DNA of 64,000 nucleotides from Butyricimonas synergistica DSM 23225. Lineage in GTDB: Bacteria > Bacteroidota > Bacteroidia > Bacteroidales > Marinifilaceae. The notes beneath the pieces were generated by a model, which was given only the letters and a program-made list of their open reading frames with translations, was not told the DNA's origin and searched no databases. The stretch spans positions 186,001-250,000 of the forward strand of contig NZ_KB903367.1 of NCBI RefSeq assembly GCF_000379665.1, given 5' to 3'. Position numbers and translations under genes: made by a program. Below, in pieces: positions 42,868 through 51,783 of this stretch (position 1 is the first letter of the stretch; each line of letters begins with the position of its first letter).

Positions 42868-45800
42868 ATGAAAAAAGAACTGAACAAAAAGTTTTTTCTG
42901 AACTTTCGTGTTTGGTGGAGGTGTTGTTTAACATTATTTTGCATGTTATGGACAACAGTTTCGCTCACGACAAGTTCAGCTCTCGGACAAGAGAGAAACC
43001 AACGGGTAATTTCTTTAAAATTGGAGAATGCAACCGTGTTGCAGGCGTTAGAGGAAATCAATAAACTGAGCCAGAACAATGTTATTTTCAAGCGTGAAGA
43101 AGTAACCCGGGAAACGAAAAGAATTACAGTTGACTTGAAGAATGTAACGGTCTTGCAAGCTGTACAGGAGTGTCTTAAAGGAACCCGATTGGCTTGCTCG
43201 GAGCGAAACGGAAGAGTTGCCGTGGGACCCGATACTGAAGTCAAATCGGTTCGTATTACCGGTACGGTGAAAGACGAGAAAGGGGTGGTATTACCGGGTG
43301 TAACGATTATTGTCAAGGGCTTGGCGATGGGGACAAGTACTGATAATAAAGGTCAGTACTCGTTGAACCTCCCCCGGACGGATAATCTATCACTTCTCTT
43401 TTCATTTATAGGAATGGAAACCGAGGAAGTAAAATACACGGGAAAAGATACGATCAACGTGGTGATGAAAGAAACCGTGTCGGAGTTGGAGGAAGTGGTG
43501 GTAAACACGGGATACCATCGGATTGATGCCCGTAAGAATGCCAGTGCGATTACTTCTATCCGGGCGGAAGACATTATTACTCCCGGTTTACAAACGATCG
43601 ACCAGATGTTGGAAGGACACGTGCCGGGAATGATCTTTATGCAGAACTCGGGACAGATTGGGGCTGCTCCTCGTTTGCGTATTCGTGGTACGTCTACGAT
43701 TCTAGGATCACAGGAACCGCTTTGGGTGATTGATGGTGTGATACAGGAAGACCCGGTAAATGTGGATCCGGAGACCCTGAATGATTTGGATTTCGTGAAC
43801 TTGTTAGGTAACGCTATTTCCGGATTGAACCCGGAGGATATTGAGCAAATCGACGTGTTGAAGGATGCGGCGGCTACGGCTATTTATGGCAAGAAAGCCG
43901 CAAATGGGGTTATCGTGATAACCACGAAAGCCGGTAAACAAGGACCTCCTTCCGTGACATATTCCGTGGCAGGATCTTTTACCCAGCGTCCGAGATATAG
44001 TGACAGGAGCGTGAACGTGATGAATTCTAAAGAACGTGTTGCTTTTTCACGAGAGATGATAGAGAATCGGTTGGCTTATCCCAAGATTACTTCATGGGTG
44101 GGATATGAAGCAGCATATCGGGATTATATTGAAGGTCAGATCGGGTATACCGAATATAAATCATTGGTAGATAAATACGAGACAATGAATACCGATTGGT
44201 TTGACATTCTCATGCAGGATGCTTTTTCGCATAAACACACGTTGAGTCTTTCCGGTGGTTCTTCAACTTTGAGATATTATGCTTCTCTCGGTTTGAATGA
44301 TGTTTCGGGAAGTGTAAAAGGCGAGAGCAATCGGGTGTATTCGACCAATGTTAATTTAACAGGTAACTTTGACAAGTTTACAGTACGTTTCGGGTTACAG
44401 GGAAGTGTTTCTAAAAGGAAGTATATTCCCGAAGATGTAGGCGTAACAGAATTTGCTTATAACACGAGCCGAGCCGTACCGGCACGTAATGATGATGGCA
44501 GTTACTGGTATTATCAAATCGAAAAGGAGATTGACGGGGAAACTTATTATTACCCGAAGAACATATTGGAAGATATGGCAAATTCTTCGACTATAACGAA
44601 ACAGAATTCTTTTACCTTTCAGTCTAGCGTGGGGTATCAAATAATACCGGAGTTGAAAGCACAAGTATTATTGTCGTATAGTTTTTCAAATTCTAATTCG
44701 GAAACATGGCATGGTGAGGATACTTATTATAGTCGGAGTTTGAATAAATCTTACGGGGCTGCGACGGAAGCTTGGTGGCAAACGAATACCTTGTTGCCGT
44801 GGGGTGGAGAACAGAAGGATAGTCGGGTAGACCGTAATAGTTATACTGTTCGTTTCCAAGTGGATTATAGCCAAGCTGTCGATCGTGATGAGAATCATGG
44901 GCTGAATGGAAGTGTCGGTTTTGAAACAAAGTCAACGAAATACAATACTTATGCTAAGACAACTCGGGGTATTTACCGGGATCGGGGAAATGCGATAGAA
45001 GCGATACCAACAGACGATTTGAAAAATTATACTTATAAAGAATATATTAACTGGACACAGTCTTCTGCCGCGTTAGGAAGCTATACACAACAGTTGACAA
45101 ATGATGTTTCTGCCTATATGACTTTAGGGTATAGCTATAAAAATACGTATAATTTCAGTATAAATGCACGTGTAGATTTTTCTAATGAATTTGGTAGTCG
45201 GGCTAACGAGAAATTTTTTCCGATATGGGCTTTAGCCGGTCGTTGGAATCTTACGGAGAATGTATTGAGGGAAGTACGTTGGATTAATGATTTGGCATTG
45301 AAGGCGTCGTTCGGGTATCAAGGGAATGTCCCCAGTGTTCCATCAAGACTCGTTATTAAAAAGTCAACTTCGACCAGTGATTTGTTTGATCAATTTTACT
45401 CGACGGTTTCTGCCTATCCGAATCCGGATTTGAAATGGGAAAAGACAGCGAATTTTAACGTGGGGCTTGATTTTTCATTATTGAAGAAGAAAATTACAGG
45501 TTCAGTGAGTTACTATTACCGGAAAACAAAGGATGCTTTCATGGATAAATCCGTGTCAGAGGTGAATGGAGTGACCAGCTATAAGGTAAACCAAGGTACT
45601 GTGGTGAATCAAGGGTATGAACTATCTTTGAATTTTATCCCTGTAAATACTGTCGGTGCGGATGGAAAAGGATTTCGCTGGAGATTTGATCCACAATTGG
45701 GACAAGTTATTAATAAGTTGATTGATAAAGCTACTTCCTCTACGGATAAAAGTTTAAGGGACGATGATGATCTCACGTATTCGGATTACCTGAACGGAAG

Positions 45801-46605
45801 CGTGCAGACGGTTAATCGTTCCATAAATGGTTTTTATTCTTATAAATTTATGGGACTTGATCCGGCAGACGGACGTCCGATGTTTCCGAATTTAGAACAA
45901 AAGATTATGGTGAATGGCGAAGAAGTGGACTATGGAGAGCAGTTTAAATTGATGTCTAACGAGGAACGTTATATGTCTGTAATGAAATATTCCGGAAATC
46001 GGGTTCCCACATTGCAAGGTAGTTTGAACAATACTTTTACCTATAATCGTTTCACGTTGTCTGTCAATATGGCTTATAGCCTTGGTTCTAAAATTCGGTT
46101 GATGAAATTATATTCAAATATCAGTTCGGATAATGGAACAATGGCGCCTAATCCGATGGAGAATGTGCGTACTGAATATCTAAATCGCTGGAAACGATCG
46201 GGAGATGAGGCACACACGAACATCCCGGGAATTCTTAGTAATTCTGAATTTTTGGCGACATTAGGTACAAATCCATGGTGGAAAAAAACGGCTTATAATG
46301 GCACGGTAAATCGTAAAGTAATTGCTGAAAATATTTGGCAAATGTACGATTACTCGACGGAACGTGTCGTGAGTGGAAATTATTTGAAGATTCAAAATAT
46401 TGCATTGCGGTACAATGTTCCGGATAAAATCTGTAAGAAATTATACATGAAGGCAGCATATATTTCTTTGTCAGGAACGAACTTGTACACTTTCAGTAGT
46501 AAAAAGTTGAAGGGACAAGATCCTACTACGCAAACAGGTAATTCGTCGACGATCACGCAATCGATACGTCCGACATATTCGTTTAGTTTGAATGTAACAT
46601 TTTAA
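42868..46605 (+). CDS. SusC/RagA-family TonB-dependent transporter with STN signalling domain
   Basis: 1245 residues. Signal peptide (WWRCCLTLFCMLWTTVSLTTSSALGQ) after a basic n-region. STN domain at about 48-110 (VLQALEEINKLSQNNVIFKRE). CarboxypepD_reg-like domain at about 128-210 (GTVKDEKGVVLPGVTIIVKG). Plug with LWVIDGVIQEDPV and DVLKDAAATAIYGKKAANGVI, then the barrel ending TYSFSLNVTF. It imports its ligand with TonB energy and signals to the FecR/sigma pair. Base composition is AT-rich compared with the second Sus locus (25 of 60 GC counted at 45061-45120). Followed by susD after 5 nt. Confidence 0.95.
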   Translation: MKKELNKKFFLNFRVWWRCCLTLFCMLWTTVSLTTSSALGQERNQRVISLKLENATVLQALEEINKLSQNNVIFKREEVTRETKRITVDLKNVTVLQAVQECLKGTRLACSERNGRVAVGPDTEVKSVRITGTVKDEKGVVLPGVTIIVKGLAMGTSTDNKGQYSLNLPRTDNLSLLFSFIGMETEEVKYTGKDTINVVMKETVSELEEVVVNTGYHRIDARKNASAITSIRAEDIITPGLQTIDQMLEGHVPGMIFMQNSGQIGAAPRLRIRGTSTILGSQEPLWVIDGVIQEDPVNVDPETLNDLDFVNLLGNAISGLNPEDIEQIDVLKDAAATAIYGKKAANGVIVITTKAGKQGPPSVTYSVAGSFTQRPRYSDRSVNVMNSKERVAFSREMIENRLAYPKITSWVGYEAAYRDYIEGQIGYTEYKSLVDKYETMNTDWFDILMQDAFSHKHTLSLSGGSSTLRYYASLGLNDVSGSVKGESNRVYSTNVNLTGNFDKFTVRFGLQGSVSKRKYIPEDVGVTEFAYNTSRAVPARNDDGSYWYYQIEKEIDGETYYYPKNILEDMANSSTITKQNSFTFQSSVGYQIIPELKAQVLLSYSFSNSNSETWHGEDTYYSRSLNKSYGAATEAWWQTNTLLPWGGEQKDSRVDRNSYTVRFQVDYSQAVDRDENHGLNGSVGFETKSTKYNTYAKTTRGIYRDRGNAIEAIPTDDLKNYTYKEYINWTQSSAALGSYTQQLTNDVSAYMTLGYSYKNTYNFSINARVDFSNEFGSRANEKFFPIWALAGRWNLTENVLREVRWINDLALKASFGYQGNVPSVPSRLVIKKSTSTSDLFDQFYSTVSAYPNPDLKWEKTANFNVGLDFSLLKKKITGSVSYYYRKTKDAFMDKSVSEVNGVTSYKVNQGTVVNQGYELSLNFIPVNTVGADGKGFRWRFDPQLGQVINKLIDKATSSTDKSLRDDDDLTYSDYLNGSVQTVNRSINGFYSYKFMGLDPADGRPMFPNLEQKIMVNGEEVDYGEQFKLMSNEERYMSVMKYSGNRVPTLQGSLNNTFTYNRFTLSVNMAYSLGSKIRLMKLYSNISSDNGTMAPNPMENVRTEYLNRWKRSGDEAHTNIPGILSNSEFLATLGTNPWWKKTAYNGTVNRKVIAENIWQMYDYSTERVVSGNYLKIQNIALRYNVPDKICKKLYMKAAYISLSGTNLYTFSSKKLKGQDPTTQTGNSSTITQSIRPTYSFSLNVTF

Positions 46606-46610
46606 AGAGT

Positions 46611-48098
46611 ATGGTTATGAATAAGATATATACTTTATTGATCATACTGGTCCTTGGATGTGTTTCTTGTGGTGATTTTTTGGAAGAAGATTCTCAAACA
46701 TTATCTTATGTGACTAGTGTGGATGATTTAGACGAGCTATTGGTAGGTAGTGGATATTTACAAAATGCGCGAGGAACTTATTATATTATGTCTTGGTTAG
46801 ATGTAATGGATGATGACGTTCGCCAAAAGTTGACGGGTACTATGCCCGTGAATGGCAATTTTAATTATTTGAGGATGTTTTTTAACTGGACGAGTTATCC
46901 TTGGGATGATGATTATCCTAATCGTCTGGGAGGGAACAAACCTTGGGCTAGATTTTATGAATGTATCGAGATTGCCAATTTGATCTTGGGTGATATTGAC
47001 CGATTCGAGGGAGAGGAAGGATATGAGCGAGTGAAAGGTGAGGCTTATTTTATTCGAGCTTTCTGGTATTTTTATTTGGTAAATCTTTGGGGACATCCTT
47101 ACGATGCCACGACCTCGAATGAGAAATTGGGGGTTCCTGTTAAGTTGACAGATTATGTTGAAGTGAAAGGATTTTCTCGAAATACCGTGGAAGAGTGTTA
47201 CCAGCAAATTTTATCTGATGCCCGACAGGCAATACATTACCTGAAAGGTGTGACACCATCTACAACTTATCGGGCTGGGGAAAACGCCGCCCGGGCGCTG
47301 TTGGCTAAAACAGCTTTGTACATGGGCGATTGGAATACCGTCGTGAATCAGTGTGATTCTATTTTTAGTTCACCTAAAGGACTTGCATTGATCGATTTTA
47401 ATACGACTACGCTAAGTATTTATGCGACGGCTAGTTCCTATAATGCACTAATTCGTTCAAATTCAAGTAGTGAAGCTATATTTGCCGGAGGTTATGCTAG
47501 TTCCCCTATTACTCAAATTACGACAGTTTCGACATTTGCTGCTTCTGAGGATTTATTAGGATTGTACGGGGAGAACGATTTGAGGTATGCTTCCGGGAAA
47601 AATTCGTATTTTTTCCAATACTCGAGTGGGTATTATGGAAGCTATCGAGTGAACAGCGCGTCAAAATTACCGGGAGTTAGTTTGTTGTTTTCAGAGGTTT
47701 ACTTGAATAAAGCTGAGGCATTGGCTTTATTGGGGAGAGAGTCTGAAGCGATTTCAACTTTGCAGGAATTAAGAGATAAGCGAATGAGTGATGCCGGAAC
47801 CATAAATGAAACGGGAGAAGATTTGGTGGAGTTTATCCGGGATGAGCGTCGTCGTGAACTTTGTTTCGCCGGGCAACGCTGGTTTGATTTGCGGCGTTAT
47901 GCGGTACATCCGCTCTACCCGAAGAAGACAATAATTACACATCCTTATTATGAGTGGAATGGTAGTGCGGCAGTATTGACGAAAACTTACGTTTTAGGTG
48001 AATATCCGGAAGATGGAGGATGGCTGATGCCCATGCCGTCTTACGCGTTGGAATCAAATGATGGAGAATTGGAAGATAATGTCCGTCCGGAGAGATAA
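46611..48098 (+). CDS. SusD/RagB-family nutrient-binding lipoprotein
   Basis: 495 residues; the start may be 46611 (MVMNK) or 46617 (MNK). Lipid Cys in LVLGCVSCGDFLEEDSQT, with the Cys before GDF most likely. SusD helices carry the C-terminal signature IRDERRRELCFAGQRWFDLRRYAVHPLYP at about 405-435, split around residue 420. It caps the preceding SusC. Co-directional with the metallohydrolase-like lipoprotein gene 28 nt downstream. Confidence 0.94.
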   Translation: MVMNKIYTLLIILVLGCVSCGDFLEEDSQTLSYVTSVDDLDELLVGSGYLQNARGTYYIMSWLDVMDDDVRQKLTGTMPVNGNFNYLRMFFNWTSYPWDDDYPNRLGGNKPWARFYECIEIANLILGDIDRFEGEEGYERVKGEAYFIRAFWYFYLVNLWGHPYDATTSNEKLGVPVKLTDYVEVKGFSRNTVEECYQQILSDARQAIHYLKGVTPSTTYRAGENAARALLAKTALYMGDWNTVVNQCDSIFSSPKGLALIDFNTTTLSIYATASSYNALIRSNSSSEAIFAGGYASSPITQITTVSTFAASEDLLGLYGENDLRYASGKNSYFFQYSSGYYGSYRVNSASKLPGVSLLFSEVYLNKAEALALLGRESEAISTLQELRDKRMSDAGTINETGEDLVEFIRDERRRELCFAGQRWFDLRRYAVHPLYPKKTIITHPYYEWNGSAAVLTKTYVLGEYPEDGGWLMPMPSYALESNDGELEDNVRPER

Positions 48099-48126
48099 AA
48101 ATGAATAACAATGAAAAGAGTATGAT

Positions 48127-49065
48127 ATGAAAACAAAATTGTTATATATTATTGGTTTATGGGGATGTTTATCTCTGATGAGCTGTGGCGATGATGATCA
48201 CCTTTCTCCCTCGGATTTGGATGGAGATTGGTATGTACTGACCGACTCGGAAGATCCTTTGGATCATTTACGGTACACGGTGTACGAAACGTATGGTATT
48301 CCGATTTTTTACAATGACACGATTGGGAGGCAAGACAGGGGAGTGGATAATGCAGGAGTGCCGATTATTTATTATGAGATTTTGAACCCGAATTATTCCA
48401 TCGAGAGTTCCACTGAGTATGCTCAGTACGAGTTGTCCGATAATCCGGAGGCTATCACTGTCGGAGTTGAATTTATCCGGGATGAGATTTTCCCTAGACT
48501 TGTTTCTCCTAAATTATATCCTCGTTCATTTTTGTTAGTGAAAACATTGACATTAAATGCCGCATCGACTACGGCTTCATATCGTCATGAGGAGAGTACT
48601 TACCGGGGGATGATGACTTCTTGTGTGAGTCAGGTGGAAGAAATTGCCGGAATGACCGATGCTGAAATCAAACGGATGGCATGTAGAGTTGCGGCAGAGG
48701 AATACACGACCTATTTGATGGAAAACGCCTCTTCGTTGTTGGAAGCATTCTTGAATGTATGTCGTGCCGAGGTTACGAGTGTCAACTTGTATGCATTGAG
48801 TTTGACTACATCCTCGACTCCGCCTTATGTGGCTAATTTGGAAGAATACGGTTTTTTGTCTTATGATAAGGAAACAACCTATAACCCGTCGAGAAGTCAG
48901 GTTAAAACTGTTGGAGAACGTGCCGATGTGCTGGATTACGTGACAGAAATATTGACGGATGATGATGATACGTTTGAAGCAAAGTACGGTTCTTACGAGT
49001 ACGTCATGAAGAAATACGAGTTAATGAAGACCGTGATGGAACGTTTGAAAACGGTCTTAGAATAG
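48127..49065 (+). CDS. Lipoprotein related to Sus-associated zinc metallohydrolases but without HExxH
   Basis: 312 residues. Lipid Cys20 (CLSLMSCGDDD). Position behind susCD, a start region LDHLRYTVYETYGIPIFYND and an end region EEYGFLSYDKETTYNPSRSQ...VLDYVTEILTDDDDTFEAKYG recall the substrate import-associated zinc metallohydrolase lipoproteins (TIGR04549/PF15890 type). In those, an HExxH helix lies mid-protein. Here the corresponding region reads MENASSLLEAFLNVC and no HExxH or H-x-x-E-H occurs anywhere. It may be a non-catalytic binding protein derived from that family. Homology is my judgement from pattern; identity is low. Confidence 0.5.
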   Translation: MKTKLLYIIGLWGCLSLMSCGDDDHLSPSDLDGDWYVLTDSEDPLDHLRYTVYETYGIPIFYNDTIGRQDRGVDNAGVPIIYYEILNPNYSIESSTEYAQYELSDNPEAITVGVEFIRDEIFPRLVSPKLYPRSFLLVKTLTLNAASTTASYRHEESTYRGMMTSCVSQVEEIAGMTDAEIKRMACRVAAEEYTTYLMENASSLLEAFLNVCRAEVTSVNLYALSLTTSSTPPYVANLEEYGFLSYDKETTYNPSRSQVKTVGERADVLDYVTEILTDDDDTFEAKYGSYEYVMKKYELMKTVMERLKTVLE

Positions 49066-49098
49066 CTGTACAAAGTGTGTTTTAGTGTTTGATCTTTA

Positions 49099-49136
49099 CT
49101 TCAGGATGAAGGCTTTTTAAGCTTTTCATCCTGAAG
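49099..49136 (+). promoter_or_regulatory. 12-bp hairpin between the Sus genes and the protease genes
   Basis: CTTCAGGATGAA (49099-49110) pairs exactly with TTCATCCTGAAG (49125-49136), with a small inner CTT/AAG stem. There is no T run behind it, so it may be a leaky terminator or an RNA-stability element separating susCD from the metalloprotease cistrons. Confidence 0.55.
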
Positions 49137-49193
49137 ACTAGGAATCGTATGGTCTGAAAAACAGGGATTTTAGTATAATTTAAAACAGTATGT

Positions 49194-51773
49194 ATGAACA
49201 AATGGATTGTATGTAGTCTGACTTTGCTTTGGATGCTGCCGACAGTTCTTTCCGTGGAGGCTTCCGGGAGGAAGAAGAAAAAGGGGAAGGAAGAAGTGAA
49301 GGTAGAATTGAGCAAGTATGACAAATTGTTTAAAGGAAAAAGGAGTGAAACGGCGAGGGGGGGATTTGTGGCGGTGTACAAGGTGGATGGAAAGGTGTAT
49401 CTCGAGTATCCTTTGAAGTACATGGGGCGGGAGTTGTTATTGGCGGCAGCTTCGACGGCATCCACGGATAATACGGTTTGCACGAACGGGTACAAGGAGA
49501 ATACCCCGATGCACATCCGGTTTACGCTGGAAGACAGTACCGTGCAGATGAGGAAAGTAAATGCCGTGATTGCGGCAAAATCTGCGGGAGAGCGGATGGA
49601 TCGGATCATTGAACAGAATTTTGGCGATCCCATCATGGCGAAGTACAAGGTGTTGGCTTACTCGCCGGATAGTACTGCCGTGGTTTTTGATATGACAGGG
49701 ATATTCCTGGATGAAGAGGCGGCATTATCTCCAGTACCCAAGGGTAGCGGGTTAATGGAGGTGACGAAGTCATTGAATAAAGATCTTTCTTCCATCCGCG
49801 AGGTAAAGGCGTTTGAGGATAATATGTCAGTGAAATCTCAATTGGTCTACAAATATAGTGTTACTTACAACAAGGCAAGAGTGGTGACCGATCAGCCTTT
49901 GACCGTGTTGGCTACCCGGTCATTGCTTTTACTACCGGAACGAAAAATGCCTCCCCGTTTGTCCGACAGGCGGATAGGGGTATTTTTAACCTCGAAGCAA
50001 TATGTTTCGGATCAAGGAGAACCCACGGAAAGGTACACTTACGCCAATCGTTGGTGGTTGGAGCCGAGTGACGTGGAGGCTTATCGCCGGGGAGAATTGA
50101 CGGAACCCGTAAAACCGATTGTTTTCTACGTGGATACCCTGTTCCCCGAGGCGTGGAAGCAGCCTATCCGGGAAGGTATATTGAAATGGAATCGGGCTTT
50201 CGAGAAAATCGGGTTCAAGAATGTCATGCAGGTACGTGAGTTCCCGAAAGACGATCCGGCTTTTGACCCTGATAACCTGAAATATTCCTGCGTGCGTTAC
50301 GTTCCCACGGGCGTGGCTAACGCGATGGGCCCCTCGTGGGTAGACCCGACCACGGGAGAGATATTGAATGCCTGTGTATTGGTTTACAACAACGTGATCC
50401 AAATGTTGAGGAACTGGCGTTTCGTGCAAACGGCACAGGTTGACCCCGCCGTGAGAAATAAAGAATTACCGGCGGCGTTAGTGAACGAATCATTGGCATA
50501 CGTGATCGCACATGAAATCGGGCATTGTCTCGGGTTGATGCACAATATGTCGGCTTCTGCCGCTTACCCGGTAGATTCGTTACGCTCCGAGTCGTTTACC
50601 CGGAAATACGGGACGACGCCGTCCATCATGGATTACGCCCGTTTCAATTATGTGGCGCAACCGGAAGACCGGGGCGTGAAGTTGATGCCTCCCGATTTGG
50701 GTGTGTACGATGAGTTCGTGATTAAATGGCTATACTCCCCGGTGTATGAGGCTGCCACGATTTGGGATGAGGCGAAAGTACTGGAAACGTGGGTTGACGA
50801 ACAGATGAAAGACCCGATGTACCGCTACGGGCGGCAACAGATAGGTGGGCGTTACGACCCCACGGCTCTAGAAGAAGACCTTGGGGACGATGCCATGAAA
50901 GCGGGGGAATACGGGATAAAGAACTTGAAATACATATTACCCCACCTGAACGAATGGATTGCGGATGATCCGGAAGCCACCGCCCGGCGTGCCTTGTACG
51001 TGCAAATGGTCAACCAGTATTACCGTTATATCCGGAACGTGATTTATAACATCGGCGGTGTCTATCTCTCGGATGCGAAAGAAGACATTTCCATCGAGCG
51101 ATTCCGTCCGGTGGAACGGGAACGTCAGAAGGCTTCCGTGGCTTGGGTGATGGCACAGTTGCGGGATTGCGAGTGGTGGGATAATCCGGCGTTGTTGAAA
51201 AAGTTTCCCTTGGGCATCATGTCCTCCCCGACCATTGTTGAGGCGGTCGGAAAGCAGCTGATGGCGGCAGCCCCGAGAGTGGCGTTATCGTCTTCACTAT
51301 CGGATGAACCTTATTCCATGGAAGAATATTTCGACGACTTGTACCGGGGGATATGGTCGAGCGTTCTCGAGAACCGGAAACTGACCACGGGGGACATGGT
51401 GCTACAACGCTTGCTGTTGAATCAATTGAACGATCAGATACGTGCGGTTGGGGGCAATCGGTTGGGTATCGCTTCCGGGAACCCGGGGGAAGTGTTGAAT
51501 GAACTATACGCCCCTTCGGCTTTTGACGCGGAGTGTTATGGCTTGGATGCGTTCCTTCTGACACGGGATTTCGGTTCCGGTTATGGTTGGCAAAGACCCC
51601 TTGACGTGGCAAAGATCGACGAGTCGGCAACGTATTATTATCAAATGGTGCTGCGTATCCGGGATTTGTTGGAGTCTAAGATGAAAAGTTTCGATGCTGA
51701 AGATTTGCCGCATTACGAGGCGATGCTTTTCGCCATGAAACAGATGTTGGGTAAACAGGCACAAATCAAATAA
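49194..51773 (+). CDS. Secreted zinc metalloprotease (DUF5118-DUF5117-DUF4953, metzincin type), first of three
   Basis: 859 residues. Signal peptide (WIVCSLTLLWMLPTVLSVEA), then a Lys-rich stretch (RKKKKGKEEVK). DUF5118-like start (KYDKLFKGKRSETARGGF, about 40-90), DUF5117-like region (about 95-290), and a catalytic DUF4953-like domain (about 390-859). Zinc motif HEIGHCLGLMHN (His440, Glu441, His444, His450) and Met-turn SIMDYARFNY (Met479) identify a metzincin fold. It should cut proteins or peptides in the periplasm or at the surface; substrate unknown. A 12-bp hairpin separates it from the Sus genes; two paralogues follow with gaps of 10 and 1 nt. Confidence 0.9.
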   Translation: MNKWIVCSLTLLWMLPTVLSVEASGRKKKKGKEEVKVELSKYDKLFKGKRSETARGGFVAVYKVDGKVYLEYPLKYMGRELLLAAASTASTDNTVCTNGYKENTPMHIRFTLEDSTVQMRKVNAVIAAKSAGERMDRIIEQNFGDPIMAKYKVLAYSPDSTAVVFDMTGIFLDEEAALSPVPKGSGLMEVTKSLNKDLSSIREVKAFEDNMSVKSQLVYKYSVTYNKARVVTDQPLTVLATRSLLLLPERKMPPRLSDRRIGVFLTSKQYVSDQGEPTERYTYANRWWLEPSDVEAYRRGELTEPVKPIVFYVDTLFPEAWKQPIREGILKWNRAFEKIGFKNVMQVREFPKDDPAFDPDNLKYSCVRYVPTGVANAMGPSWVDPTTGEILNACVLVYNNVIQMLRNWRFVQTAQVDPAVRNKELPAALVNESLAYVIAHEIGHCLGLMHNMSASAAYPVDSLRSESFTRKYGTTPSIMDYARFNYVAQPEDRGVKLMPPDLGVYDEFVIKWLYSPVYEAATIWDEAKVLETWVDEQMKDPMYRYGRQQIGGRYDPTALEEDLGDDAMKAGEYGIKNLKYILPHLNEWIADDPEATARRALYVQMVNQYYRYIRNVIYNIGGVYLSDAKEDISIERFRPVERERQKASVAWVMAQLRDCEWWDNPALLKKFPLGIMSSPTIVEAVGKQLMAAAPRVALSSSLSDEPYSMEEYFDDLYRGIWSSVLENRKLTTGDMVLQRLLLNQLNDQIRAVGGNRLGIASGNPGEVLNELYAPSAFDAECYGLDAFLLTRDFGSGYGWQRPLDVAKIDESATYYYQMVLRIRDLLESKMKSFDAEDLPHYEAMLFAMKQMLGKQAQIK

Positions 51774-51783
51774 AACAAGATAT

